The notes under the pieces are model-generated. The model was not told the DNA's origin. It saw nothing but the letters and a program-made list of their open reading frames with translations, and made no database searches. The position numbers and the translations under genes were made by a program. From NCBI GenBank assembly GCA_905250025.1, contig CAJNOJ010000021.1:186001-250000 (forward strand): DNA of 64,000 nt, written 5' to 3'. Origin of the DNA: Adineta ricciae. Its lineage: Eukaryota; Rotifera; Eurotatoria; Adinetida; Adinetidae. Position 1 is the first letter of the stretch. Each line of letters starts with the position of its first letter. Positions 11,124 through 22,765 of this stretch are shown in pieces.

Positions 11124-11136
11124 GAATATTCTAGAA
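11124..11136 (+). promoter_or_regulatory. heat-shock element (three perfect units)
   Basis: GAA-nn-TTC-nn-GAA with units at 11124, 11129 and 11134, the consensus binding site for trimeric HSF1. It is about 230 bp before the polyubiquitin ATG. Polyubiquitin genes are classically heat-inducible, so position and sequence agree. Confidence 0.7.
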
Positions 11137-11283
11137 CAACTGACTAACGTTGCTCGATCATCCTTACGTTGTTGTTTTTTTCCATTTCTTTGCACTTACA
11201 CCGTACTTGCCGTCATTGCCGTCATCGGTGTCTCGTAATTTCTACATCTTCTACCGGATGAATCATCCCCATACAAGCAAGAG

Positions 11284-11290
11284 TATTTAA
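11284..11290 (+). promoter_or_regulatory. TATA-like box of polyubiquitin
   Basis: TATTTAA, 77 bp before the ATG, placed to give a short leader of about 45-50 nt. Confidence 0.5.
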
Positions 11291-11330
11291 GCACGGCGTT
11301 TTCTCCTTCTATTTCATTCATTTATTTTAA

Positions 11331-12746
<1,416 letters not shown>

Positions 12747-13511
12747 ATGATCCTTCTGGCATTTAGCAAATTTTATTGAAATGACTTTTTTCTGTTTCTC
12801 ATTCTCACTATTTCTGACATACACTTTGTTGTGTTGTTGATTGTCATTTAATGCATTATTTATCTTGTCTTATGGGCAGATAAGCAAACGAATAAACTAA
12901 ATGTTAAACACTAATTTTTGTTTCATAGGATTTCTTTAATTTAGTCATTTCATTACAAGTTATTTAACGCATTCATTGTTATGTGTCTAATGACTGATGT
13001 AATTGAGTAGTCATGATACCACGGTATAGAAATCAGTAATAGAGGAAAATGATTGTTGATAGTTGTTATGTATTTGAAAATAATTTTACAATATGTTTCA
13101 TCCAGCGAGACGATTCATTTTTTTTCTCAAACCTTCTTTCACAACCGTATCAGCAATATGCATGTAAACATATTCAAGGTCGAATATATAACCTAAATGC
13201 GTAGTGAAGTACTACTTCCTCGCTATGATTAATTGAGTCATGACATGTAAATCTTCGTCACTGTCTTATTGGTATTCATTTACGTCTATTTTCCCTAGGC
13301 AAACATTACAAATTCGTGACTAATCTTTGAAAAGTTTCCAGTTTCATCCCGAAGCGCAGTTGATTGTACCACTGATATCAATGAAGCTGTGCAAATTGCA
13401 AAATTTCCTCATCGTTACATTTCATTGAAACATGCACTTGCACTGGAACGAAAACTACGGACATTCTGATAAACGCCCCTCACTAAAAAGCCATAACATT
13501 CGCAGTTTAAA
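12747..13511. other. 3' flank of polyubiquitin
   Basis: AT-rich. A polyadenylation-type aataaa occurs near 12891. No coding exon is seen until the ubiquitin relic. Confidence 0.5.
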
Positions 13512-13697
13512 CTAAATGACCTCGTTGAACATATTATGCGTGAAATATGGAACAATGAGTAGCTTCCATCAAGTCAACAGAAGTTTATGAACGCCGATAA
13601 GCAACTGAAAGAGGATCGAACATTGAGTGACTATGTTATTCAGAAAGAAGGCGCACTTCATTTCGTTTTTCTGTTACGCAGTGGTGACAATTCGTGA
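13512..13697 (+). pseudogene. decayed ubiquitin unit
   Basis: Reading from CTA at 13512, the frame aligns with the last two thirds of ubiquitin. DLVEHIMREIWNNE matches [14 protein letters not shown], then comes an in-frame TAG at 13560, then LPSSQQKFMNADKQLKEDRT, LSDYVIQKEGALHFVFLLRSG, matching IPPDQQRL...LVLRLRGG. Lys48 is kept (DKQLKED) but Lys63 is replaced in context, Gly75 is Ser (LRSG), and the N-terminal beta hairpin is not recognisable. It sits 0.8 kb after the polyubiquitin gene in the same orientation, as a lost unit or tandem copy would. A ubiquitin-like gene read through a stop is unlikely. Confidence 0.8.
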
Positions 13698-14095
13698 CAC
13701 ATTTAGATTGTTACATCTGATTGATTTTTTTTCTGTAATGAACGACGTTATGCAAGAAATAGAAAGAATAATTTCTGTCGTCATTTCTAAAAGGAACAAT
13801 CTATGACGAGATAGGCTCGTGAAATGTTCTCGATGTTTCGAGAAGAAACAATGTACGCGATGAAGACAACTAGAAATTTCGATAGACTAGAATTACGTCA
13901 TATGTATCATTTCATCGTTCATTCTTTTATCTAATGAATAACACGTCAACGAGAAAAAAAAACACACAATTTGTGTCAGCAACACTTTGTGCTGATGTTA
14001 TAGATTTATTCTGATAATTTAAACACTGTGCACATACAAAAAAAAACTTGTGAAATTTTACTGTCAAAATATGACATACTCTTCATCGTACAGCA
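13698..14095. other. intergenic, no gene seen
   Basis: AT-rich sequence between the ubiquitin relic and a minus-strand exon; no open frame of interest. Confidence 0.45.
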
Positions 14096-14304
14096 TCATG
14101 CTCCATAGTAACGATAATGATTTAGCGGTCGACGCTGCTGCTGCTGCAAATTTGCGATTGGTCTATCTGCTGGGCGTTGTCTTGGTGTGATTACTGTTGG
14201 TGCCATCATTCGCATCATCACCACAGGTTTTGGATTTGCTGGACTAGTCATTTTTTGCCCCATAATACGTCGTTTGTCTTCCTTCTGACGTCGATAGTAT
14301 ACTT
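14096..14304 (-). CDS. candidate terminal exon, unknown gene
   Basis: Starts after a TTTTCAG acceptor in phase 1 and runs to a TGA at 14096. It encodes about 69 residues rich in Arg, Gln, Met and Pro (EVYYRRQKEDKRRIMGQKM, then LQQQQRRPLNHYRYYGA). The frame is open throughout and the composition is not random, but I could not find a matching 5' exon in 14305-14989. It could be a short gene starting at an internal ATG (MGQKM). No family recognised. Confidence 0.35.
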
Positions 14305-14989
14305 CTGAAAAGTGTGCAACTAAGTTTTTGTGTACATGTTTATCACACTTATATAGCTTCTATCACCATATGCATCTATTCATTACAGGTAAAACTTGTG
14401 AAGCGTAACCAGAAAATGTTTCTCTCTAAAGAAAACGAAATGAGACTAGCATATGATGATTTCATTTCTGTACAGAAAAAAAACAACACAACAAAAAATA
14501 CTGCGAATGATCAAAAGTTTGAAAATATTGTAGTTATTAAAAAGTATTTGATGATTTAATTGAGATACTCAAGCGCAACACACTTATTTTCTCATGCCAG
14601 TCCGCAACTAATTTGTTTCATTCATTAACAATTATCACGGGTCAACTTATTGGTTTAAATCACAAACTAAATTCATTATTCAATCACAATTACTGACTAG
14701 CACAAGATGGAGAAATTCACGAACATATCTGATACTATTGTTACATCTCTGTCAGCAAGTGATGTGTATCCAATAAGTACGTAGTGATGATAGGAAAACA
14801 GCGCGATTGTGCCTTGCGTAAAACTGTCATATTTGTATACAAAACACATTAATTACGATATTTTGGTCACGGTATTATTAACGTTTTGATCGATTTCTTA
14901 GTTTTCTTGAACAGATTTCATTTTCAATGGATATATACACACAGATATTTTAATGTATTATTTCATACTGAAGAAAATACATTTCAGAG
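14305..14989. other. 3' flank of SMN, no clear gene
   Basis: AT-rich. An 81-codon plus-strand frame (14314-14559) is Lys/Asn-rich and not convincing. Confidence 0.4.
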
Positions 14990-15391
14990 TTAACTGTTTT
15001 TCTTTTGATTCTTTGCAGCAACTTGTCCAGCATGATAACCAGCCATGTACCACGACATCAACATGGAATGCAGCGCATCTTCTTCCGTCTTTGGTGGAGT
15101 AATCATATTCAATGGTAGTGGTGTTGGAATTGATGCTATTGTCGTTGGTTCAGTTATTGACGCTGGTGATGATATGGTATCGATCTTTTTCGTTTTTTGT
15201 TTGTGAGTTGATGGAGAGTTTTTAGCCTTCGAAGATTCTTTCTTGGTCTTTGGAGTATTTCGGAGACGATTTTGAATCTGACGATGAGCACGATCATATG
15301 CACGGATTAATTCTGTATCATCCCATACCTCATCATGGTTATCTGTTGAACGATCGAAGATTGTTTCACCAGCATTCGACATATTAAGCAA
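14990..15391 (-). CDS. SMN: survival motor neuron protein, Tudor-less
   Basis: A 133-aa single exon. Residues about 19-36 (DEVWDDTELIRAYDRAH) match the Gemin2-binding helix of SMN. Residues about 105-125 (EDALHSMLMSWYMAGYHAG) match the C-terminal YG box that makes SMN oligomerise through its Y/G glycine zipper. Between them is only a Lys/Ser/Thr/Pro-rich linker of about 70 residues. The central Tudor domain, which binds dimethyl-arginine tails of Sm proteins in animals, is absent and there is no intron to hide it. The layout equals fission-yeast SMN, which also lacks Tudor. SMN helps load Sm rings on spliceosomal snRNAs. Start chosen at MLNMSNAGETIF; the second Met is also possible. Confidence 0.87.
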   Translation of the reverse strand: MLNMSNAGETIFDRSTDNHDEVWDDTELIRAYDRAHRQIQNRLRNTPKTKKESSKAKNSPSTHKQKTKKIDTISSPASITEPTTIASIPTPLPLNMITPPKTEEDALHSMLMSWYMAGYHAGQVAAKNQKKNS

Positions 15392-16873
15392 CTTGGGCGC
15401 TTACAAATGCATATTTTCACTTCGTTCCGTCATATGCATGTACATCATCTGATCGCATAACCAATCGGAAGAAATCAACGCAAAGTGACATCTGTTTGAT
15501 GTTAAAAAAGAACTTTATCTATCTCTAAGTTGTATTTAGTCAGGTGTATTACGATACATAATTGACTAGTTGTTGAATCAATGACTCTCAGAAGTGCAAA
15601 AACGATACAAAATGGTAAAGATCTGTGATAGCCGATCGATCGCTTGATTTGCTCATTTTACCCTGATCTTCATTGCAAGATAATTTCTGCTCATTTGTTT
15701 CTTCAATTCATCTAAGTAGAAAGTCATACTACCGACCTAATGATACCAACACGCGTAATATTCAGTACTCTATCTGGTTAATACTCATGACCTCCTATGT
15801 ACTATATCAATTCAATGCTCATTTGTATTTTTTTGCATCTCATCAATTGACAATCATTTTATTATGAATAGTACATACTTAATTCAACATCGATCCTAAT
15901 TATCGTAACCATTTCATCTTTACAGTGTCTATCTACACTGTATATGTTCGTTAGTTACTAATGGCATGTTAGATAAATATTCATTTGTTCATGTGATATA
16001 ATCAATGTTGATGACAAGCCGTGATTTGATTAACACTACGACGAACTCATTGCCTGCAATAGTTCTGATTGAATAAGCTGGATGCGAGAGAGAGAGAGGC
16101 TTGTTTGGCTAAGAGCAGAAAAGAATGTATTTCTCTATGGAATCCTTTCTTTCTCTCTCTCTCTTTCTCGGAATTAATATCTAGACTTCTTTTTGGTCAT
16201 AGTTTTATATTCTTGCCTTGATCAGAATAAGATCAAATAAGTTCGATTGAACGACATTGAGAAATCATCATTTTGTGAAAATTCCCAAGAGAAATTATTC
16301 TATCTGTCCGATTAAATACTTCGTTTTCTTCTTAGTTAATCTCTTCATTTTTGATTTGAACATACAGAGGATTGACAATACTTTTCATTTCATTAGTCTG
16401 AAAATGATTGAAGCATATTTCTCTCGGACTCTAGTTCAACAATCGAATCTCTCAATTGCGTAAGTAACATAAATTAGATCATTGTCTTCCAGACGAACAT
16501 CATCTTAGAACAAAAAAAAAAAGGAAAGAAGCAATTAGCATATCGAACTACTTCAACTATTACGCCAGTACTTGACCTTCCTCAACATACACACATTGTT
16601 CGCATCTTTTTTTGGTTAGAATAAAAAGATAGACATGCATTGTTCAACGAGACACTGCATACCAACCACATCGGTCATACATACATACATATATCTTCTT
16701 TTCCTGTTCTTTTCCTTCTTTGATCAATTATTAAATGTCTAGAAGAAGAACAACAATTTAGTAAATGGAACACATTATGTACTATACACAGTTGTGTTCA
16801 TTGACACATTTGTTCTTGCTTACCTAAACCTTCAAGTGTTTCTTTAGACATATTTTATCACATTTTGACTGAA
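15392..16873. other. intergenic with CT/GA microsatellites
   Basis: About 1.5 kb with no gene. It contains (GA)n at 16087-16099 and a CT-rich run near 16148-16167 that could pair with it, plus a cataca repeat near 16678-16690. A pyrimidine-AG site (tgtttctttag, near 16849) precedes the next ATG. Confidence 0.5.
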
Positions 16874-18076
16874 ATGAGTCCAACAATGCAATCACATTCG
16901 ATACCCGAAGAATCCTATTGTGCACCGTGGGATTTAGGAGTTCAAGAAGAAAAGCTAAGACTTCTCAATGAACACCATCAAACATCATCAATAAAAAAGA
17001 ATTCGAATACAACGTTTCACTTACCTCTCACAAATCAACAACCAGCAAATATCTCTTTTCATCGAACCTCTTCTGTACGTGGATCATCAAAATTACCATC
17101 TGAAATTCCTCTATTACCATCACGTGATTTCATAGCGAATTATCAATCCAATCATAATCCAAATATAAAACATGGTAATTCATCGTTGAAGAAACTCTCT
17201 AATTGTTTCCATACACATACGACTCGAACTGGTAACATATCGTCACCGAAGAAAGTAACCAGTAAATGTGATAATCAAGCGATGTCATTTGAAGTAAGTT
17301 TACATCTCTTTCTTTTTGAAACAGGTCACCATCATTCATTCGAACGTTCTCTATAGACAGCTTTACTTCGTTTTAAATGTCTCAGTGCATCTATTCACAA
17401 CAATTCTCTACCTAAACCAGGACTTTCATACGAACAACCATGGCATGAATTTAACGCATCACATCTTCATAATCGCCATGGAAGATCGCTACAGAAACTC
17501 CCAAATACCGAAGAAATACAACAACATTGCATGTCACCGGCGTTCTCTTCTGATGCTTCTTACCGACAAGCGGATGATTTAGCAACCGTGCCCATCGAAC
17601 GATATTTGTAAATATTCTCTGTGCAAAGAATGAATTTCTTAATTTTTCTTTGCAAATTTCTTCATTTAGTTGGTATCACTCTACGATGACTCGACGTCAA
17701 GCGGAAAGTATTTTAGAATGTCGACTTTCGGGCAGCTTTCTCGTACGTCAAAGTGAAAGTGGAAAAGCCGCTGATTATTCGCTTTCCATCAAGTAAAAAC
17801 GATCACTTCTCATGTCGATTTGCTTCATCTACTAGTTTCTTCTGCTTTTTTAATAGAACACCAACAGGCTGTATGCATATGCGTATCTGCTACTGCAACG
17901 GTTTCTACGTTCTTGGTGAATGTTCTCGACCATTTTCAAGCGTCGCTTACATGATAAAATATTTTAGTCAAATATCTGTTCCAATTCGTGGTGCGCCACA
18001 TATTAAACTAGGTACACCGGTCTCACGAAACGAATTATTATCAACATCACTTATTTCGACTGAAGAACTCTTGTGA
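16874..18076 (+). CDS. SH2-domain adaptor, SHB/SHF type
   Basis: Four exons (16874-17293, 17357-17607, 17670-17792, 17857-18076) give 337 aa. The N-terminal two thirds are disordered with two short motifs, ESYCAPWDL (start) and SYEQPWHEF (about residue 168), like the Tyr-x-x-Pro-Trp motifs of the SHB/SHD/SHE/SHF adaptors. The C-terminal SH2 domain (about residues 223-325) begins WYHSTMTRRQAE and has FLVRQSESG with the phosphotyrosine-binding Arg, YSLSIK, and a C-terminal VPIRGAPHIKLGTPV close to the LPIKGAEHLSLLYPV end of SHB. It should bind phosphotyrosines downstream of receptor kinases. No kinase or other domain is present. A polyadenylation-type aataaa follows at about 18132. Confidence 0.85.
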
Positions 18077-18280
18077 TTTGCTTTTCTCTCGTAATCTCTT
18101 TCTTATTTTAATACCTTAGTACAGTATTCATCAATAAAAATCCGTTGTAAGAGTAGAAAACAACATAATCTATCAATAATGAACGACATGTTTCTTAGAA
18201 ACCTCCTTGTGTTGCCTGACAATCATTTCATTCTATGTTTCATTTACTTTTCTTTACTTCTAATTGAACGATAAGAAAAA

Positions 18281-18771
18281 ATGTCGCGCAACTATACAGC
18301 TGGTCAGTTTGAACAGACATTTGCACCGAAACGTTTGCAAATGTATCAAGTGCCACGAGAACCTCAGCCAGGCCTGGTCAGTATACAACAAAAGCTTGAA
18401 GATCAAGAGATTCTTTTCTCTTTTAGTATGCCAAAGGATCAACGACAAGCGATTCAAAACAGTTTCTTACAGACAATCATGGGCATTTATTGCCCGGAGT
18501 TGGAAAATCCAAACGATCACCATTTGGAGAGTTTTTAGGTACATGGGATTTACCGAAAAGAATTCCCGTTCCTCTTCATATTGATCCAACCGGACGAACA
18601 GAAAAGAATTTTCAACTGCTTTGTGCACAACGTGAACGAACCTTAGAAGAAATGGAAAAGGCGCGAGTTTATAAAGTATGCTTCAATGATAGACTATAAT
18701 AGAATTCCTGATTGATATTTTAGAAGGAAAATTCCTCGTGTCATTCGAACAAAAATCCTACCGATAACTGA
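18281..18771 (+). CDS. CFAP126: Flattop (cilia- and flagella-associated protein 126)
   Basis: Three exons (18281-18376, 18427-18675, 18724-18771) give 130 aa. The N-terminus MSRNYTAGQFEQTFAP matches the Flattop start (YTAGQYENAF), and exon 2 carries NHGHLLPGVGKS...SPFGEFLGTWDLP, matching the core HLLPGVPRS...PWGTFMGTWDMP. Flattop is a microtubule inner protein of axonemal doublets and acts in basal-body placement, so the gene marks a ciliated animal. The continuous frame through the first intron is open but would not give these motifs, so I use the GTCAGT donor and CTTTTAG acceptor. It lies 204 bp after the SH2 gene and 235 bp before RLP24, same strand. Confidence 0.88.
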
Positions 18772-19006
18772 GAACTAGACAACTTATTCGATGTGCATGA
18801 CATCTATCGCACGCCTCCTTTTCGTCAATTTTATTTGTATCATTTACGCACCAATTGAATGTAACGATAATTTTGTTGTTCTAGCCTATCGAAAGAATAA
18901 ATTTCGTAATGAATTCAAACTTCGATTATCTAAACATGAATAGATTTCGGTTGAAATTGATCTCAAACTTGTTCTTATTTTTTCAGACGATTGAAAAGAA
19001 CATAAC

Positions 19007-19787
19007 ATGCGTCTCGAGACCTGTTACTATTGTTCATCGACGATCTGGCCCGGACATGGCATTCAATTCGTACGAAACGATTGCAAGGTATATTTATTTT
19101 TACCCCTTCTGTTTTCTTATCAACATCATAAATTAGATTTTCCGATTTTGTCGTTCACGTTGTCATCGGGCATTCAAGAAGAAATGGAATCCACGTAAAT
19201 CACGATGGACCAAAGCCCATCGAAAATTCACTGGAAAAGATCTAACCACAGATACGACATACGAATTCGAAAAACGTCGTAACGAACCAGTGAAATACGA
19301 TCGTGAATTGTGGCAAAATACGGGTAAAATGATTCAGAATGAATTGAGTGCATTTATGGTTGTTTTCATATAGTCAAAGCGATGGATAAAATTCAAGAAA
19401 TCCGTACTAAACGAGAACGTCATCACATTATGAAACGGTACAAGATATTGATTTGATAAAAAGGGTCGAGTGCCTATATGTTGATTTTTCTGTTTTATGT
19501 TCAGTCTTCGACAAGGTACACTTGATCGAAAAGCAGCTGACTTACGTGAAGTACGCGATTACATCCATCTTGTTCGAGCACCGAATGCAACAAAACCAAT
19601 GGAAGAAATTGAAATGGTTCAAAAAGCCATGCAAAAACGTGAAGAAGCTGGCGAACTTCTCACTAAGATTGGTACGACAGTATCAACAACGAAGAAATTA
19701 TCAGCATTACGTCGTCGTGCACCGAAGATTGAAGTTACAATGGAAACATCAGATAATGAACAGGTGCTCAATGAGGATATGGAATGA
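19007..19787 (+). CDS. RSL24D1: ribosome biogenesis protein RLP24
   Basis: Four exons (19007-19087, 19137-19323, 19374-19437, 19505-19787) give 204 aa. The N-terminus [21 protein letters not shown] holds the first CxxC of the L24-type zinc ribbon, and [16 protein letters not shown] the second. [13 protein letters not shown] and the basic helix up to HLVRAP match RLP24. It holds the place of ribosomal protein L24 on pre-60S particles in nucleolus and early cytoplasm until Drg1/AFG2 removes it. The acidic C-terminal tail is longer than in yeast. Near its ATG, a TTTTTTCAG acceptor without a cis donor in view suggests a 5' UTR intron or leader splicing. An aataaa follows the stop. Confidence 0.92.
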
Positions 19788-20333
19788 ACATAGCTTTCAT
19801 TGTTTCGTTGTTAATCTGTCAAAAAACAATAAAAATCGTTACCGATCGTCGTCAAAACTGAAAAGCTTCGTGCGTGTCACTCATAAAACTACGAATTCAG
19901 ATTTCATTGTTTCTTCGATTATATTTTCAAGTGACATAGAATATTCAAATGAATTATGAATAGTCAGGATATTGAGTAATGATTTCGCTGAAAAAGAATC
20001 ATAAACCGTTTTCTTTAAACTGAAGTTTCCTCAGAAGAAAAACATTTCTGAGTAATATCTTTCGTGAGATAACACATAATCATAAGCACAAAGCCACCAC
20101 AATTGTCTGCTTTAATAAAGACATCTTTATCGGCTGTCACATGTTTTCTGACGGCATCTCTATCTGCCCGACCATTTGAACACATGAGGAATGTATACTC
20201 GGACAGGTCAACTTAGAAAACATCGGTCAATGCATATATAAAGGCTGTATATATATATATTTATTTTGCGTACGTATCGCAATAGTTGAATTTCATTGTT
20301 AACATTTACTGTCGAAGTAGGCCGACTACAATC
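19788..20333. other. intergenic with TATA-rich promoter
   Basis: 3' flank of RLP24, then a probable promoter: tatataaagg near 20235-20244 and an alternating TA run to about 20262, roughly 80-100 bp before an ATG at 20334. No gene seen before that. Confidence 0.45.
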
Positions 20334-21355
20334 ATGTCTTCCACACAATATCCAATTCATCTACATTTCCACTTAACCGTGAAGGTAAGACATTTACTTT
20401 TGAATCTGCAAGATTAGTCGAGTGTGCTATCGAAATAGAATTCTAACGGAAGATGTTGTAATTACATTCACAGACTTTGCAGGGTGGGGTTAAAAACGGC
20501 ATGAGCAACTGCTTGCTATAAACTTGAGTTCATAGGGCAACGCATGCAAAATTTAAACAGGCGAAGTGACGCGACTTCCACTATCATGTTTACTACAAAA
20601 CATGACGAGAATCGCCCATATCCGTTGAAAAAGAATTTGTCAGATTTCAGTTGCGCGGTCTTAACATTTTCCGGTCAAACCTTAGATGACACGAGACTAA
20701 TGCATGAGCATTGTAAAGCAAACATACGTGATTCACTCCGTGAATACTATCCTTTCAGTCAAGGGATTCATCATAGAAACGAGGTCAGTAGTTATGAAAA
20801 TGAACTGATCGTCACTACGAATATCGGATATATGATGTTTTCTTCTCGGCGTGGTGTTCGCCGTCGAATGTGTTTTCGCTAGTATGGACGACTATCGATG
20901 ATGTATAGTTTTGTCGTTCGTACATATACATAGACTGTTCACAAGTCATTTCTATTTACTCTCTCACAACGAACACGCAAATGAATTTATCTTTTTAGAT
21001 GTCTTGTTGCCTGTCCGGGTCCCGATTCTGGTGCCCATCGTGGTGTTGTTGTTGTTCTCGAGAAGTCGGCAACAATATTCCCCTCACCACGACCATGATG
21101 TCCCCCACCCCTACTACTACCCAACCGGTAAGTAGAAACATTCAAAAAATTTCAATAAAGTCTGTTTTTTCATTGTAGACTACCAGCACCCAAACTCAAA
21201 CAACCCCACGCTCCAGTCCTCCATCCTCCATCAATACAATGGTGAGTGATTTTCTTAAAGAATATCTGTATGTTTATTTTCTTTTCTAGGCTGGTGAGCA
21301 ACCCCAAATCCCCAGCTCCACTTTCTCCAACTCGGCAACCTACACTATCAACTAA
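20334..21355 (+). CDS. uncertain short gene with Cys cluster
   Basis: The best-supported part is three in-phase exons: 20999-21127, 21179-21241 and 21290-21355, each with clean GT-AG borders. They encode 85 residues starting MSCCLSGSRFWCPSWCCCCSR, then a Thr/Pro/Ser-rich tail ending SATYTIN. The first of these exons begins exactly at an AG, so coding sequence upstream is likely. Candidates are a 51-nt exon 20334-20384 (MSSTQYPIHLHFHLTVK) behind a TATA box, and the open frame 20544-20783 ending GAG|GTCAGT in phase 0. I could not connect them all in phase. Cys clusters of this kind are often palmitoylated, but function is unknown. The gene ends next to a sequence gap. Confidence 0.35.
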
Positions 21356-21560
21356 ATCCTCAATACCCACCCCCACCCTTCCCCCGTGAGGGACCCGCGC
21401 GGCCCCCGCCTGACCCCAGCCCCNNNNNNNNNNTCTCCCACCCGGCACCCTACACTATCACCCAAATCCCCCATACCCCCCCCCAACTTTCCCCGATAAG
21501 GCCCCCCCCCCCCCCCTAATGAACCTATCCTCCTACCTCCAAGTATTGTTCCCCTCCCCT
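21356..21560. repeat. assembly gap with degraded duplicate flanks
   Basis: Ten Ns at 21424-21433. The sequence after the gap (caccctacactatcacccaaatcccc) is a C-enriched, error-like copy of the sequence before it (caacctacactatcaactaaatcc), and C runs reach about 15 bases near 21505. This looks like the same locus assembled twice from poor reads across the gap rather than a true tandem repeat. Confidence 0.7.
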
Positions 21561-21916
21561 TTTTTTCAATTTTATCTTCGTGTTTTTTTCCTGTGCTCGA
21601 TTATTTCGAACACAGGATAAATAAAAATTATTTTAAAAAAATCATTTCTATTTTATTTCACACTGCGTACAGAAAAGAGATCAAATGAAACAGTATGTGT
21701 ACTTGGTGACAGACAACAAACTCAAGTTCACCTTCGGTCAAATCAATAGATAATGATCATTGAAAGATCGAATTGATACAAACGAATTCTAACACAGATG
21801 ATAGTTGTTCTGATAGAACAGAATAGAAAATACTCGCAAGTTTTCTTCATTTTGATACCATCTCGAGCAAAGTCAACACGAATGATAACGTTTGCTATAG
21901 AAGAAACTGAGGAATG
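21561..21916. other. intergenic
   Basis: AT-rich, contains an aataaa near 21620. No coding exon seen. Confidence 0.4.
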
Positions 21917-22765
21917 TTATCGGTGAACCAAAATTCCAACGAATATCAAACCTTCCGGTTGTCGAACTTGACCTGCTCTAACAGGTGTAAATCCAACATG
22001 GAATGATTTCGTTGTTGGTTTCATCATATGCCGATGTAAAAGATGTTCAAGTATGGATAAAGGAATATTAGGTGACAAAATGTTGTACGACCACGAATTT
22101 GGTCATCTTGACTAAGAGTTGCTCGTTGTAAAATTACTGACATTTTTGGTGATAGAGCATGTAACATTTTGCTGAACTCTGCCAAAATACGAAGAGCAGA
22201 TAGTTATTCAAACGAAATTTAGAAAACTGAGTTACATTACTTGTATGATCGGATATGCCTTCAATAATGGCACAACTCGAGTTCCGAATGATGTGTGTAT
22301 CCACAATCTGCGCCATATTCACATGAATGAGCCAAATCTCTCAAAAGAGATACTCAAAAACGAATATTAAACTATACTAGAAATTCTTACCATCTTCTTT
22401 TGCTTCAAGACCCAGGCCGAAGAATCCGGCCCGGAACTGACTAGTTCCAGGACCTTCCGGCGATTTCATGGAAGCAGTATTCCGGCTACCGAATCCTTTC
22501 ATCGCATTTAAAAGGTTTTATCGGGAACCAGCAAGAACCCTCCATAACCATTAGTCGGATACGGTTACCGGTTTCTTCAGTGGGATTCCGAGTATTTTCT
22601 CGTGGTTTCCAGCGCGGATACTATAAATATCCTGCGGGTTTTCACGGGAAATAAGCGGAATACTGCTTCCAGGAACGATCGTCCTGGGGACGTTCTCCAC
22701 TTGAGCAGTTGGCACCCAATGCCATTGATGACGCATGTTCACGTAGATACTCTTGTCGTGAAAAC
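21917..22765 (-). pseudogene. broken conserved gene, family not recognised
   Basis: Three minus-strand exons can be read. The first (from 22765) gives FSRQEYLREHASSMALGANC, then GERPQDDRS; it is then cut by an insertion with inverted-repeat ends, and resumes as MKSPEGPGTSQFRAGFFGLGL to a GTAAGA donor. The second gives IWLIHVNMAQIVDTHIIRNS, then CAIIEGISDHT. The third gives FSKMLHALSPKMSVILQRAT, LSQDDQIRGRTTF, then needs one extra T to continue LSPNIPLSILEHLLHRHMMK to PEGLIFVGILVHR and a TAA at 21917. The insertion brings in-frame stops, so the copy is dead or the insertion is very recent. The protein looks well conserved and globular, but I cannot name it. No 5' part was found. Confidence 0.6.
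22469..22671. mobile_element. small inverted-repeat insertion in a coding exon
   Basis: Perfect 16-bp inverted repeats, TGGAAGCAGTATTCCG at 22469-22484 and its complement at 22656-22671, enclose about 170 bp. Both lie exactly where the reading frame of the surrounding pseudogene is interrupted. The inside is rich in GGAA/TTCC and CCGG words unlike the AT-rich neighbourhood and has no coding capacity. A 4-bp direct repeat (ttcc) may flank it. It fits a short non-autonomous foldback or MITE-type element of about 0.2 kb. Confidence 0.5.

Noticed and set aside
18264..18584. Long unspliced frames over the Flattop gene
   Set aside because: They break both conserved Flattop blocks; the spliced model restores both in one frame.
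21170..21448. Gly-rich minus-strand frame across the Ns
   Set aside because: Reads through undefined bases and error-like C runs; an artefact.
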